Numbered from the stretch's first letter, positions 8,099-17,375 are shown. The stretch: 64,000 bases of DNA from Acidaminococcus timonensis (GCF_900106585.1 NZ_FNWH01000006.1:186001-250000); one strand, 5' to 3'. Numbers and translations are program-made. Notes: a model not told the origin generated them from the sequence alone.

Positions 8099-10192
8099 GT
8101 GAAAGAGTATACAGGTGATAAAATCAGAAACGTGGCAATCGTAGGGCACGGCGGCGCAGGGACCACTTCTCTGACGGAGGCCCTGCTGTATCGCAGTGGT
8201 GCCATCAGCCGGATGTGTAAAGTGGAAGATGGCCAGACTACGACGGACTTTGAACCGGAGGAAATCAAAAGAGGTGTCTCTGTCAGCGCAACCCTGGCCC
8301 CTGTAGAATGGCGGGATGTAAAGATCAACTTCATCGATACCCCGGGTTTCGCCGATTTCGTGGCGGAAGTGAAGGGTGCGTTCCGGGCTGTGGACAGCGT
8401 GCTGATCGTGGTCAGCGCCACCAGCGGTGTGCAGATCGGCACAGAACAGTGCTGGAAACTGGCGGAAGAAGCCGGCCTGCCCCGACTGATCTTCGTGAAC
8501 AAGATGGATCGGGAAAACGCCGATTATGACAACATCCTGGACAACCTGCGTGCCAAGATCGGCAAGCGGATCCTGCCTCTGGAACTGCCTTTGGGTAAGG
8601 AAGAGAACTTCTGTGGCGTCATCGATGTGTTCAACCAGAAAGCCTACAAGGGCAACGGCAATGGGGCGGACGAAATCGAAGTGCCGGCTGAACTGAAAGA
8701 CTGGGTGCAGGATGCCCACGACAAGATGGTGGAAGCTGCGGTGGAAGCCGATGACGACATCATGGAAAAATACCTGGAAGGGGAAACTGTCTCCGATGAG
8801 GAAGTGATGGGCTGCCTGATCAAGGGAATCCGGCAGGGAATCATCTTCCCTGTGCTGTGCGGCAGTGCCTTTAAGAACATCGGCCTGGGCCGGACCCTGT
8901 CTGCCATTGTGGACTACACCTTCCCGGCTGTCTTGAACGAATACCATGTGAAGGATCTGAAGACCGGCGAAACCGTGCGGCGCGATACCAATGCTCCTAT
9001 GGCGGCCCTGGTGTTCAAGACCACCTCCGATCCTTTTGTGGGACGGATGAGTTTCGTACGGGTGTTCTCCGGCAGCATCAAGGCGGACAGCACGGTATAC
9101 AATTCCAGCCGGGATGAAGTGGAAAAAGTGGGGGCCATCTGTACCTTGCGGGGCAAGAGCCAGATTCCCATGAAAGCCATCGTGGCCGGAGATATCGGGG
9201 TGATTTCCCGCCTGCAGTTCACCATGACCGGCGATACCCTGAGCGACAAGAATGCACCGGTGCAGTTTGCACCGATTGAATACCCGCTGCCCATGTACAG
9301 CCGGGCCATTTCTCCCAAAAAGAAGGGGGACGAAGACAAGATTGCATCGGCCCTGGGCAAGCTGATGGATGAGGATCCCACCTTCATCGTCAGTCGGAAT
9401 CCGGTGACCAAGGAAACCCTGATTAGCGGCATGGGGGACCAGCATCTGGAAATCCTCATGGAACGGATGAAACGGAAATTCGGCGTAGAAGCGGTGCTGC
9501 GGCCGCCCATGGTGGAATACCGGGAAACCATCCGTGGTTCTGCAGAAGTGGAAGGCAAGTACAAGAAACAGACTGGTGGCCATGGCCAGTACGGCGATGT
9601 GGTCATCCGGATGGAACCGCTGCCGCCAGGCACCGGGTTTGTCTTTGAAGATAAGATCTTCGGCGGCGCTGTACCCCGGCAGTACATCCCGGCGGTGGAA
9701 AAAGGCATGAAGGAATCCATGGAACACGGCATCCTGGCCGGGTATCCGGTGGTGGACCTGAAAATCACCCTGCTGGATGGGTCCTACCATACGGTGGACT
9801 CCTCGGAAATGGCTTTCAAGGTAGCCTCTCACATGGCCTTCCAGAAAGCAGCGGAACAATCCAAGCCGGTATTGATGGAACCGTACTACAACCTGGATGT
9901 ATACTGCGATGAACGGACCACCGGGGATATCATCTCTGATCTGAACAGCAAGCGGGGACGGATCCTGGGTATGCAGACAGAAGGCGATGGACGGGCCTGT
10001 GTAAAGGCCCAGATCCCCTATGCAGAGATCCTGGATTACGCGGTGGATCTGCGGGCTTTGACCCAGGGGACCGGTTCCTTCGAAATGAAATTCGACCATT
10101 ACGAAGATGTACCGCCTAAACTGGCGGAGAAAATCATCTCCGAAGCCAACGCCAAAAAGGAACAAGCAAAAAAAATAGTCACTGGTCACTAG
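8099..10192 (+). CDS. EF-G-like translational GTPase (FusA2 type) with altered P-loop
   Basis: This 697-residue protein has the full EF-G domain order and belongs to the paralogous EF-G-like (FusA2) group, not canonical EF-G. Visible motifs are G3 DTPGFADF, G4 NKMD and the domain IV/V motifs GGHGQYGDVVIRMEP and GDIISDLNSKRGRILGM. The P-loop reads GHGGAGTTS (residues 16-24): threonine stands where GTPases have the phosphate-contacting lysine. I chose the GTG at 8099 because AAAGGGGG stands 7 bases before it and the family begins here; an in-frame ATG lies 63 bases upstream. The last codons (V-T-G-H) and the TAG stop lie inside a 7-bp repeat array. Its substrate step on the ribosome is unknown. 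Confidence 0.85.
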   Translation: MKEYTGDKIRNVAIVGHGGAGTTSLTEALLYRSGAISRMCKVEDGQTTTDFEPEEIKRGVSVSATLAPVEWRDVKINFIDTPGFADFVAEVKGAFRAVDSVLIVVSATSGVQIGTEQCWKLAEEAGLPRLIFVNKMDRENADYDNILDNLRAKIGKRILPLELPLGKEENFCGVIDVFNQKAYKGNGNGADEIEVPAELKDWVQDAHDKMVEAAVEADDDIMEKYLEGETVSDEEVMGCLIKGIRQGIIFPVLCGSAFKNIGLGRTLSAIVDYTFPAVLNEYHVKDLKTGETVRRDTNAPMAALVFKTTSDPFVGRMSFVRVFSGSIKADSTVYNSSRDEVEKVGAICTLRGKSQIPMKAIVAGDIGVISRLQFTMTGDTLSDKNAPVQFAPIEYPLPMYSRAISPKKKGDEDKIASALGKLMDEDPTFIVSRNPVTKETLISGMGDQHLEILMERMKRKFGVEAVLRPPMVEYRETIRGSAEVEGKYKKQTGGHGQYGDVVIRMEPLPPGTGFVFEDKIFGGAVPRQYIPAVEKGMKESMEHGILAGYPVVDLKITLLDGSYHTVDSSEMAFKVASHMAFQKAAEQSKPVLMEPYYNLDVYCDERTTGDIISDLNSKRGRILGMQTEGDGRACVKAQIPYAEILDYAVDLRALTQGTGSFEMKFDHYEDVPPKLAEKIISEANAKKEQAKKIVTGH

Positions 10193-10233
10193 TCACGAGT
10201 CACTAGCCGGTGGAAGCCAGCTCACGCTGGCGA
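10178..10233 (+). repeat. Composite repeat: four GTCACTA units plus a GCCAGC hairpin
   Basis: GTCACTG, GTCACTA, GTCACGA and GTCACTA (10178-10205) are followed by GCC and the hairpin GCCAGCTCACGCTGGC (10215-10230). The stop codon of the preceding gene (10190-10192) is inside the array. It pairs with the element at 7846-7902. Confidence 0.8.
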
Positions 10234-10235
10234 CT

Positions 10236-10271
10236 AAGGGAGCTGTGGATGATTTCATCACAGCTCCCTTA
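10236..10271 (+). terminator. Terminator of the EF-G-like gene, AGCTGTG-core hairpin
   Basis: The 12-bp stem AAGGGAGCTGTG / CACAGCTCCCTT (10236-10247 with 10259-10270) is identical in its arms to the one at 13352-13383. Confidence 0.88.
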
Positions 10272-10280
10272 TGCTATAAT
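10272..10280 (+). promoter_or_regulatory. Extended -10 promoter for the EamA transporter gene
   Basis: TGCTATAAT is a full TGn-TATAAT extended -10 placed directly after the terminator stem. No good -35 is seen; position 10252-10257 would fall in the terminator loop. Confidence 0.5.
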
Positions 10281-10311
10281 AGAATCAATTTTCGCGCACA
10301 AGGAGGCTTTC

Positions 10312-11172
10312 ATGGGATTATCAACTACCACCAAAGGCATCCTGGCTTCCATGCTGGCGGCCTTTTTCTTTACGACCATGGATGTGGGGGCCAAGACACT
10401 GATCCATCTGGGAACCGGGGAAATCACGTTCTTCCGGGGCCTGCTGGGGCTGCTGGCCCTGCCCCTTTTGGCCCGACGGGAGGGCCTGCCTGTGTTTTCA
10501 GGCAAAGACCGGCTGCTGCTCCATCTGCGGGGCTTTTTCGGATGCGCCTGCCTGCTGTTTTTCTTTTACTGCCTGCAGGGCCTGAAACTGGGGGATGCGG
10601 AGATCCTGACCCAGCTGTCGGCGTTCTTCATGTGCCTCCTGTCGCCCCTGTTCCTGAAAGCGAAGCTGGGACAGAATGTGGTGCCCTGGCTGGTCATGAT
10701 TGCGGCTGGGGCGGCCATCGTCCTCCAGGTCTGGAATTTCAGTTCCTTCAATGTGTTCGCCATCTTCGGCATCCTGTCGGCTCTGTTTGCGGCAGCTGCC
10801 TATGTGTGCATCGGCCGGCTGACGGAGCGGGGCGGCCATTCCCAGACAGAGCTGGTGTACTATTTCCAGGTGTACAGCATGCTGGGAGGTCTTGTGCTCA
10901 TGGCCGGAGGGCAGGCGGTATGGCCCCGGGGGACGGAATGGCTCTGGATCGTGGAACTGGCTGCCTCGGCCCTTCTGGGACAGGTATCTCTGACCTGGAG
11001 CTGCACCCACATCCATCCCACCATCATGAACTTCGTGATGTACACAGGCATCCTGTTCCACATCCTGGCCGGATACCTGCTGTGGGGCGAGCAGCTGAGC
11101 CTGTATTCCTGGGTGGGCGGGGCGCTGATTGTGGTGGGGAGCATCCTGCTGATTTTGAGAAAGCAGGGATAG
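10312..11172 (+). CDS. EamA/DMT-family transporter
   Basis: This 286-residue integral membrane protein is of the drug/metabolite transporter superfamily (two EamA repeats, about ten membrane segments). Each half begins with an amphipathic GILASMLAAFFFTTMD-like or FAIFGILSALFAAAAYV-like helix, and GLLGLLALPLLARR and LLWGEQLSLYSWVGGALIVVGSI are typical. Such proteins export metabolites or amino acids; the substrate cannot be read from sequence. The ATG at 10312 follows AAGGAGG with proper spacing; longer frames upstream would include the terminator. It is a single-gene unit. Confidence 0.8.
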   Translation: MGLSTTTKGILASMLAAFFFTTMDVGAKTLIHLGTGEITFFRGLLGLLALPLLARREGLPVFSGKDRLLLHLRGFFGCACLLFFFYCLQGLKLGDAEILTQLSAFFMCLLSPLFLKAKLGQNVVPWLVMIAAGAAIVLQVWNFSSFNVFAIFGILSALFAAAAYVCIGRLTERGGHSQTELVYYFQVYSMLGGLVLMAGGQAVWPRGTEWLWIVELAASALLGQVSLTWSCTHIHPTIMNFVMYTGILFHILAGYLLWGEQLSLYSWVGGALIVVGSILLILRKQG

Positions 11173-11244
11173 TCCATGGTTTCGAACCCCGGAAGCAGAG
11201 ACGGGGCCGAGGCGGGAAAAATGCTTTTCCACAACCCCTTTTTC

Positions 11245-11273
11245 TTGCTTTACCCACCCAAATAGCCTATAAT
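11245..11273 (+). promoter_or_regulatory. Promoter of tkt
   Basis: TTGCTT (11245-11250), a 17-bp spacer and TATAAT (11268-11273) lie 56 bases before the tkt start. Confidence 0.65.
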
Positions 11274-11329
11274 CAAACTGAATGATTGTGCATACTATTT
11301 TTTCGACCGTTATGGAGGGAACTTTTTTC

Positions 11330-13318
11330 ATGAAAAATATTGATACGGAAAGCATCAACACCCTGCGTTTTTTATCCATCGATGAGGTGCAGGCGGCCAA
11401 TTCCGGCCATCCCGGCCTGCCGCTGGGCACGGCACCCCTGATGTATACCCTGTGGGACCGGTTCATGAAATACAATCCCGAAAATCCCAACTGGTTCAAC
11501 CGGGACCGGTTCATCCTGTCCCCGGGCCACGGCAGTGCCCTGCTGTATGCCATGCTCCACGTGGCCGGCTATGACCTGAGCCTGGACGACCTGAAGAATT
11601 TCCGGCAATGGGGCAGCAAGACGCCCGGTCATCCGGAATACGGCGTGACCCCCGGTGTGGATGTTTCCACCGGCCCGCTGGGCCACGGCTTTGCCATGGC
11701 GGTAGGCATGGCCATGGCCGAACGGATGCTGGCTGCCCGCTACAACAAGGAAGGCTATGACATCGTCGACCATTACACCTATGGCATCACTTCTGATGGG
11801 GACCAGATGGAAGGGGTGGCTTCCGAAGCCGCTTCCCTGGCCGGCACCCTGGGCCTGGGCAAACTGATCTTCCTGTATGATGACAACAAGATCACCATTG
11901 AAGGCAGCACGGACATCGCCTTCCGGGAAGACGTAGGGGCCCGCTTCAAAGCCTATGGCTGGCAAGTGCTGCGGGTAGGGTCCTCCGAAGATGTGGAAGC
12001 CCTGACCGAAGCAGTGGAAGCCGCCAAGAAAGAGACGAAAAAACCGTCCCTGATCATTGTGAAGACCCACATCGGGTTCGGCAGTCCCCGTCAGGATATG
12101 GCCAGCGCCCACGGCGAACCCCTGGGTGTGGAAAACGTGGCCAAAACCAAGGAAGCCGCCGGTTGGGACGGCAGCCAGTCTTTTGTGGTGCCGGAAGAAG
12201 TGAAAAAGCATTTTGCCGACAAACTGCCCCAGTGCCAGAAGAACGAAGCGGACTGGAACAAGCTGGTGGAAGAGTACGGCAAGGCCTATCCGGAACTGGG
12301 CCGGGAATTTGCTGACCGTCTGGACGGGAAACTGGACCTGGACCTGAAAGAACTGCTGAAGGCTTTCAAAGATACAGATTCCGTGGCCACCCGTGCCGCT
12401 TCCGGTACCCTGCTGCAGCTGCTGGCTGACAAGGTGCCTGCCCTGATCGGCGGCAGTGCCGATCTGGGTCCCTCCAACAAGACGGAAATGAAGGGCAAGG
12501 GATTCTTCTCGGCCGAAGACCCTGCCGGCCGGAACATCCACTTCGGTATCCGGGAACATGCCATGGGCTGCATCGTCAACGGCCTGTGCCTCCACGGCGG
12601 CATCATCCCCTTCGGGGCCACGTTCCTGGTATTCGCTGATTTCATGCGGCCAGCGGTGCGGATGGCAGCTCTGATGGGTATCGGCAGCGTGTTCGTCTAT
12701 ACCCACGACAGCATCTTCGTCGGAGAAGACGGACCGACCCACGAACCCATCGAACAGGCCATGAGCCTGCGGCTGATCCCCAATGTTTCCGTATTCCGTC
12801 CGGCGGATGCCCTGGAAACGGCTGTGGCCTGGAAAGCGGCCTGCGAAAACCGCAAACAGCCCACCTGCCTGCTGCTGACCCGGCAGGGGATGCCTGTACT
12901 CCATGCGTACGAAAAAGTCATCGCCAAAGGCGCTGCCAAAGGTGCGTATGTGCTGAGCCCCTCTCCCAGAGACAAGGTGAAGGCCACCCTCATTGCCACT
13001 GGCAGCGAAGTGCATCTGGCCCTGGCTGCCCAGAAGGCACTGGACGAAAAGAAGATCGGGGTCCAGGTGGTGTCCATGCCCAGCTGGGATGTATTCGAAA
13101 AACAGAGTGATTCCTACAAGAAGAAGGTCCTGCCGAAGGATATCCCGACCATCGCCCTGGAAGCCGGCGTGACCACGGGATGGGCCCGCTATACCGGCAG
13201 CGAGGACAGAGTGCTGGGAATCAACCGGTTCGGTGCTTCGGCCCCGGGCAAGGTGGTGTACGAAAAGTTCGGGTTCACTGTGGACCATGTGGTGGAAATG
13301 GTGAAAAAACTGAAATAA
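11330..13318 (+). CDS. tkt: Transketolase
   Basis: Transketolase moves two-carbon ketol units between sugar phosphates in the non-oxidative pentose phosphate pathway and needs thiamine diphosphate. At 662 residues it is a complete two-subunit-in-one enzyme. The N-terminal half has [32 protein letters not shown] and the ThDP-binding [18 protein letters not shown] region. The Pyr domain has FGIREHAMG with the catalytic glutamate. The ATG at 11330 follows a GGAGGG site; an upstream in-frame ATG has no such site and lies next to the promoter. It is followed by the thiamine genes thiD and thiE, whose product is its cofactor. Confidence 0.95.
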   Translation: MKNIDTESINTLRFLSIDEVQAANSGHPGLPLGTAPLMYTLWDRFMKYNPENPNWFNRDRFILSPGHGSALLYAMLHVAGYDLSLDDLKNFRQWGSKTPGHPEYGVTPGVDVSTGPLGHGFAMAVGMAMAERMLAARYNKEGYDIVDHYTYGITSDGDQMEGVASEAASLAGTLGLGKLIFLYDDNKITIEGSTDIAFREDVGARFKAYGWQVLRVGSSEDVEALTEAVEAAKKETKKPSLIIVKTHIGFGSPRQDMASAHGEPLGVENVAKTKEAAGWDGSQSFVVPEEVKKHFADKLPQCQKNEADWNKLVEEYGKAYPELGREFADRLDGKLDLDLKELLKAFKDTDSVATRAASGTLLQLLADKVPALIGGSADLGPSNKTEMKGKGFFSAEDPAGRNIHFGIREHAMGCIVNGLCLHGGIIPFGATFLVFADFMRPAVRMAALMGIGSVFVYTHDSIFVGEDGPTHEPIEQAMSLRLIPNVSVFRPADALETAVAWKAACENRKQPTCLLLTRQGMPVLHAYEKVIAKGAAKGAYVLSPSPRDKVKATLIATGSEVHLALAAQKALDEKKIGVQVVSMPSWDVFEKQSDSYKKKVLPKDIPTIALEAGVTTGWARYTGSEDRVLGINRFGASAPGKVVYEKFGFTVDHVVEMVKKLK

Positions 13319-13351
13319 GCACCAGGGGCTGGTGATTGACTTGTAGAAGAG

Positions 13352-13385
13352 AAGGGAGCTGTGGGATGTTGCACAGCTCCCTTTC
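13352..13385 (+). terminator. Terminator of tkt, AGCTGTG-core hairpin
   Basis: AAGGGAGCTGTG / CACAGCTCCCTT (13352-13363 with 13372-13383), then TT. Its arms match those of the terminator at 10236. Confidence 0.85.
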
Positions 13386-13404
13386 CAAAAGGAAGGGAAT
13401 GTGT

Positions 13405-14220
13405 ATGCTTCATCTTTTGACCATTGCCGGCTCGGATTCTTCCGGTGGAGCGGGAATCCAGGCTGACCTGAAGACCTTTGCCGCCCATGGCTGCTATGGG
13501 ATGAGTGTGATCACGGCTGTGACGGCCCAGAATACCACCGGGGTCACGGCCATCCAGAATATCGATCCGGAAGTGGTGGAAGCCCAGATCGATGCAGTAT
13601 TCTCCGACATCCGGGTGGATGGGGTGAAAGTGGGGATGGTTTCCACTTCGCCGGTAATCCGGGCCATTGCCCGGAAAATGCGCCAGTACAAGCCCAGAGT
13701 GCTGGTGGTGGATCCGGTGATGGTGGCCACCTCCGGCGCCTATCTGCTGGAAAAGGATGCACGGAAGGATCTGCAGGAACAACTGCTGCCTCTGGCCACG
13801 CTGATTACCCCCAACATGCAGGAGGGGGAAGTACTGTCCGGTCTGACCATTCAAAGCCAGAAGGAAATGGAGCAGGCTGCGGCTGTCATCTGCCAGCAGG
13901 GGGCCAAAGCCGTGCTGCTGAAAGGCGGCCATCTGACGGAGACGGCGGACGATTATCTGCTGTATCCGGGAGAGGGCAACTGGCTCCAGGGCAAGTGGTT
14001 CACCGGCAAGCGATCCAACAACCCCAATACCCATGGCACGGGCTGCAGTCTGTCTTCGGCCCTGGCCTGTGAACTGGCCAAAGGGCTCACCCTGCCGGAA
14101 GCGGTGGAAAAGGCCAAGGCCTATGTGGCCCTGGGCATCCAGAACGGACTGGCGGTGGGCCATGGCCACGGTCCCATCCATCATTTCGTGGATCTGTACC
14201 GGATGGCTGACTGGAAGTGA
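13405..14220 (+). CDS. thiD: Hydroxymethylpyrimidine (phosphate) kinase ThiD
   Basis: ThiD phosphorylates HMP and HMP-P to HMP-PP for thiamine synthesis. The 271-residue protein is a ribokinase-fold enzyme with the GSDSSGGAGIQADLKTF substrate motif at the N-terminus, DPVMVATSGAYLL in the middle and HGTGCSLSSALA near the C-terminus, which forms the anion hole. The ATG at 13405 is 6 bases after GGAAGGGA; another ATG two codons upstream is possible. thiE begins 4 bases after its stop, so the two are surely cotranscribed. No thiamine (THI-box) riboswitch was recognised upstream. Confidence 0.93.
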   Translation: MLHLLTIAGSDSSGGAGIQADLKTFAAHGCYGMSVITAVTAQNTTGVTAIQNIDPEVVEAQIDAVFSDIRVDGVKVGMVSTSPVIRAIARKMRQYKPRVLVVDPVMVATSGAYLLEKDARKDLQEQLLPLATLITPNMQEGEVLSGLTIQSQKEMEQAAAVICQQGAKAVLLKGGHLTETADDYLLYPGEGNWLQGKWFTGKRSNNPNTHGTGCSLSSALACELAKGLTLPEAVEKAKAYVALGIQNGLAVGHGHGPIHHFVDLYRMADWK

Positions 14221-14224
14221 GACC

Positions 14225-14863
14225 ATGAAAAAATTTGATTTGAGTGTGTATCTGGTAACGGACCGGCACTGCCTCCGGGGACGGGATTTCTATGCCGCCA
14301 TCGAGGAGGCCCTGAAGGCCGGTGTTACCCTGCTGCAGCTGCGGGAAAAGGATGCTTCTTTCCAGGAACTGCTGGAGGAGGGCCGGAAGGTGCAGGCTCT
14401 GTGCCGGAAGTACCAGGTTCCGTTCCTGATCGATGATCAGGTGGAGGTGGCCAGAGCCCTGGACGCCGACGGGGTCCACCTGGGACAGGAGGATGAGGCC
14501 ATCGAGAGGGCCCGGGCTGTCCTGGACCGGGAAAAAATCATCGGCATTTCTGCCCACAATGTGGAAGAGGCTCTGGAAGCCCAGCGAAAAGGGGCCGATT
14601 ACCTGGGTGTGGGCGCCTTGTATCCTACCGGCAGCAAGAAGAATGCTTCCGTGCTGGCGCCTGGAGTGTTCCGTCAGGTGGTGGAAGCTGTCCGGATTCC
14701 TGTGGTGGGCATTGGCGGCATCCATGAAGCCCAGTATGGACAGGTTCTGGACCAGGGCGCTGCAGGCTGTGCCATGATCAGCGGTATCCTGGGGGCGGAT
14801 GACATCACCGCCACCGTAAAGCGTCTGAAGGTCCAGGCAGCCAAGCATTTGCAGAAGAGGTGA
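14225..14863 (+). CDS. thiE: Thiamine-phosphate synthase ThiE
   Basis: ThiE joins HMP-PP with thiazole phosphate to give thiamine phosphate. The 212-residue protein is a TIM barrel with the family motifs LLQLREKD, FLIDDQVEVA, GVHLGQED, GVGALYPTGSKK (the family's G-P/F-T-x-T-K loop is modified here to YPTGSKK) and PVVGIGGI. It starts 4 bases after thiD. Only HMP and coupling steps are present in the window, so thiazole is made elsewhere or salvaged. The next small gene overlaps or abuts its stop. Confidence 0.92.
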   Translation: MKKFDLSVYLVTDRHCLRGRDFYAAIEEALKAGVTLLQLREKDASFQELLEEGRKVQALCRKYQVPFLIDDQVEVARALDADGVHLGQEDEAIERARAVLDREKIIGISAHNVEEALEAQRKGADYLGVGALYPTGSKKNASVLAPGVFRQVVEAVRIPVVGIGGIHEAQYGQVLDQGAAGCAMISGILGADDITATVKRLKVQAAKHLQKR

Positions 14864-14868
14864 GGAAC

Positions 14869-15270
14869 GTGGCCAGCGATTTGAAAGCCGAGCAGCTGGG
14901 AAAGAAGGTGCTGACCCGATTCACCCGCCGGATTGTGGATCAGGTGTTCCTGTTCATCCAGGACGACCCGGAACTGCTCCGGGAGTATCAGGAGGTGGTC
15001 CGGGAAAGTACTCCCAACGGGGTCAATTCCGTGCTGGGCCGGATGATCACCGAGGCCTACGACCTGATCAATCTGAACAAGGAAAAGCGTCCGGAATCCC
15101 GGCTGCTGAAAAAGTATACCCGGCACGCCGTCCGCTGGGAGAAAGAAGACCTGCAGCTCCAGAAAAAAGTCATGTATGGGGACCAGGATCTGTTTTCTCT
15201 GAAACCGGTGCAGGAAAAAAAGGAAAAGAAACCCCGAAAACGGGGACCGGAGCAGGAAAGTCTGTTTTAG
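14869..15270 (+). CDS. Conserved hypothetical protein, Lys-rich C-terminus
   Basis: I do not recognise this protein of about 133 residues. It is predicted soluble: an alpha-helical N-terminal two-thirds (FTRRIVDQVFLFIQDD; NGVNSVLGRMITEAYDL) is followed by a basic, disordered tail (KEKKPRKRGPEQESLF). A GTG at 14869 has GAGGTG 7 bases upstream; a GTG at 14860 overlapping the thiE stop is an alternative start. It is probably cotranscribed with thiD-thiE, but nothing in it suggests a thiamine role. It is followed by a strong terminator. Confidence 0.6.
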   Translation: MASDLKAEQLGKKVLTRFTRRIVDQVFLFIQDDPELLREYQEVVRESTPNGVNSVLGRMITEAYDLINLNKEKRPESRLLKKYTRHAVRWEKEDLQLQKKVMYGDQDLFSLKPVQEKKEKKPRKRGPEQESLF

Positions 15271-15283
15271 CCATTAAATTTCA

Positions 15284-15316
15284 CCCTGTCAAGGAAAAAT
15301 CCTTGACAGGGTTTTG
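15284..15316 (+). terminator. Terminator whose 3' arm contains the next promoter's -35
   Basis: A perfect 12-bp stem CCCTGTCAAGGA / TCCTTGACAGGG (15284-15295 with 15300-15311) is followed by TTTT. TTGACA in the 3' arm (15303-15308) is also a consensus -35. Confidence 0.9.
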
Positions 15317-15331
15317 CGTTTATAGTACAAT
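15303..15331 (+). promoter_or_regulatory. Promoter of the ylxM-ffh operon, nested in a terminator
   Basis: TTGACA (15303-15308), exactly 17 bp and TACAAT (15326-15331). The -35 is inside the 3' arm of the upstream terminator. Confidence 0.75.
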
Positions 15332-15348
15332 AACTCCCGGTGATATTC

Positions 15349-15714
15349 ATGCAGGATGATGGATTTGAGAAACGGATCCGGTTCGGCCAGCTCTTTGCCA
15401 TTTATGGCGGGCTGCTGACGGAGAAACAGCAGAACATCATGGAACAGTATTTCTACGATGACCTTTCACTGGGGGAAATCGCGGAGAACACCCAAACCAG
15501 CCGCCAGGCGGTCTATGATCTGTTGCGCAGGGTGGAACAGACCCTGGAAAAATACGAAGACAAACTCCACCTGCTGCACCAGGAACAGGAAAGACAGTTC
15601 AAGCTGAGGGGAGCCGTCAAGCTCCTGGAGGCCTGTCGTACCAGTGACAGTACCGATCCCCGCCTGGGGAAGGTGGAAGAGATCCTGAGAAGCATCATAG
15701 ACGAAAGCAGGTAA
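15349..15714 (+). CDS. ylxM: YlxM/p13-like DNA-binding protein
   Basis: This is a UPF0122 (YlxM) protein of 121 residues with a sigma-70 region-4-like helix-turn-helix ([23 protein letters not shown]). In Firmicutes ylxM sits directly before ffh, as here, and it is linked with the signal recognition particle pathway. The HTH is followed by a coiled region ([20 protein letters not shown]). The ATG at 15349 is preferred; a GTG 9 bases upstream is also in frame. ffh begins 2 bases after its stop. The strong promoter at 15303 drives both. Confidence 0.9.
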   Translation: MQDDGFEKRIRFGQLFAIYGGLLTEKQQNIMEQYFYDDLSLGEIAENTQTSRQAVYDLLRRVEQTLEKYEDKLHLLHQEQERQFKLRGAVKLLEACRTSDSTDPRLGKVEEILRSIIDESR

Positions 15715-15716
15715 TT

Positions 15717-17063
15717 ATGGCTTTTGAAATCCTAACTGACAAACTGACGGCCGCCATCCAGAAACTGCGGGGCCAGAAGACCGTATCCGAGCAGGACCTG
15801 AAAGAAACCCTGCGGGAAGTGCGGCTGGCACTGCTGGAAGCGGATGTGAACTTCAAGGTCGTCAAGGAATTTACTGCAAAGATCAAGGAGCGGGCCATGG
15901 GCCAGCAAGTGGACCCCAACCTGACTCCCGGCCAATATATCGTGAAGATCGTCCATGAAGAACTGATTGAACTTCTGGGCGGGACCCAAAGCAAACTGAA
16001 CACGGCAGCCAATCCTCCCACGGTGATCATGCTGGTGGGGCTGCAGGGCGCCGGTAAGACCACCACGGTGGGCAAGCTGGCCAACTACCTGCGGAAGAAC
16101 GGCAAGAAGCCACTGATGGTGGCAGGGGATGTGTACCGGCCCGCCGCCATCACCCAGCTGGAAGTGATCGGCAAGCAGCTGGATATGCCGGTGTTCACCA
16201 TGGGAGATCAGGTTTCTCCTGTGGAAATCGCGAAAGAGTCTCTGAAACGGGCCAATGCCCTGCTGTGTGACACGGTGCTCATCGATACCGCCGGCCGCCT
16301 GCACGTGGACGAGACGCTGATGAACGAACTGAAAGAGATGAAAGCAGCGGTCCATCCGGACGAAATCCTGCTGGTGGTGGATGCCATGACCGGTCAGGAT
16401 GCCGTTACGGTAGCCGATTCCTTCAACAAAGCCCTGGGCATTACGGGGCTGGTAGTCACGAAACTGGATGGCGACGCCCGTGGCGGTGCCGTGCTCAGCG
16501 TGAAGGCCGTTACCAACTGCCCGGTGAAGTTCGTGGGGATGGGCGAAAAACTGGATGCCCTGCAGCCTTTCTACCCGGACCGGATGGCTTCCCGGATCCT
16601 GGGCATGGGGGATGTTCTCTCCCTGATCGAAAAAGCACAGGAAGCCATCGATATGGATTCTGCCAAGAAAATGGCCGAGTCCATGAAAAAGAATGAATTC
16701 ACCCTGGATATGTTCCTGGATCAGATGAAACAGGTCAAAAAACTGGGGTCCCTGGAATCCATTCTCAGCATGATCCCCGGCATGGGAAAATTTGCCAAAC
16801 AGCTGGAAGGGGTGGATCTGGACGGTAAGGAAGTCCGCCGCCTGGAAGCCATCATCTACTCCATGACCCCCCAGGAGCGTCAGAATCCCCGGATCATCAA
16901 CGGATCCCGGCGGAAACGGATTGCAGCCGGCTGTGGTCAGCGGGTGCAGGATGTGAACCGGCTGCTGAAGCAGTTCGAAGAGAGCAAGAAACTCATGAAG
17001 ACCATGCAGGGTATGAACAAGTATGCACGGAAGGGCAGATTCAAGCTGCCTTTCATGCAATAA
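15717..17063 (+). CDS. ffh: Signal recognition particle GTPase Ffh
   Basis: Ffh binds 4.5S RNA and nascent signal sequences and delivers ribosomes to FtsY at the membrane. The 448-residue protein has the N domain, the G domain ([15 protein letters not shown] near residue 107; [18 protein letters not shown]) and the Met-rich M domain from about residue 300, including the RNA-binding [12 protein letters not shown]. It starts 2 bases after ylxM and is followed by rpsP after 28 bases. It is complete and shows nothing unusual. Confidence 0.96.
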   Translation: MAFEILTDKLTAAIQKLRGQKTVSEQDLKETLREVRLALLEADVNFKVVKEFTAKIKERAMGQQVDPNLTPGQYIVKIVHEELIELLGGTQSKLNTAANPPTVIMLVGLQGAGKTTTVGKLANYLRKNGKKPLMVAGDVYRPAAITQLEVIGKQLDMPVFTMGDQVSPVEIAKESLKRANALLCDTVLIDTAGRLHVDETLMNELKEMKAAVHPDEILLVVDAMTGQDAVTVADSFNKALGITGLVVTKLDGDARGGAVLSVKAVTNCPVKFVGMGEKLDALQPFYPDRMASRILGMGDVLSLIEKAQEAIDMDSAKKMAESMKKNEFTLDMFLDQMKQVKKLGSLESILSMIPGMGKFAKQLEGVDLDGKEVRRLEAIIYSMTPQERQNPRIINGSRRKRIAAGCGQRVQDVNRLLKQFEESKKLMKTMQGMNKYARKGRFKLPFMQ

Positions 17064-17091
17064 ATCATTCCATTTGAAGGAGGTGAATGTT

Positions 17092-17364
17092 GTGGCAGTT
17101 AAAATCCGTCTGAAACGTATGGGTGCCAAAAAGAGCCCTTTCTATCGTATCGTTGTTGCTGACGAACGCGCTCCGCGTGACGGCCGTTTCATCGAAACTG
17201 TAGGGACCTACGATTCTACCGTTGACCCCGCTGTGGTTACCATCGATGAAGAAAAAGCTCTGTCCTGGATGAAGAAGGGGGCACAACCGACTGATACGGT
17301 TCGCTCCATGTTCAGCAAGCAGGGCCTGATGGCTAAACTGGCTGGCGAAAAGGCAGCAAAATAA
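17092..17364 (+). CDS. rpsP: 30S ribosomal protein S16
   Basis: This is a component of the small subunit body, 90 residues. The N-terminus [20 protein letters not shown] and the later [13 protein letters not shown] are diagnostic. The start is GTG at 17092, set by the AAGGAGGTG site 7 bases upstream. The gene opens the rpsP-khpA-ylqD-rimM-trmD-rplS cluster, whose order matches that in Bacillus subtilis. khpA begins 11 bases after the stop. Confidence 0.96.
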   Translation: MAVKIRLKRMGAKKSPFYRIVVADERAPRDGRFIETVGTYDSTVDPAVVTIDEEKALSWMKKGAQPTDTVRSMFSKQGLMAKLAGEKAAK

Positions 17365-17375
17365 GGAGGACGACT

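Noticed and set aside
13319-13404. A thiamine riboswitch before thiD
   Set aside because: The 86-base gap holds the tkt terminator and a ribosome site; the conserved THI-box core (CTGAGA, ACCTGATCTGG) is absent.
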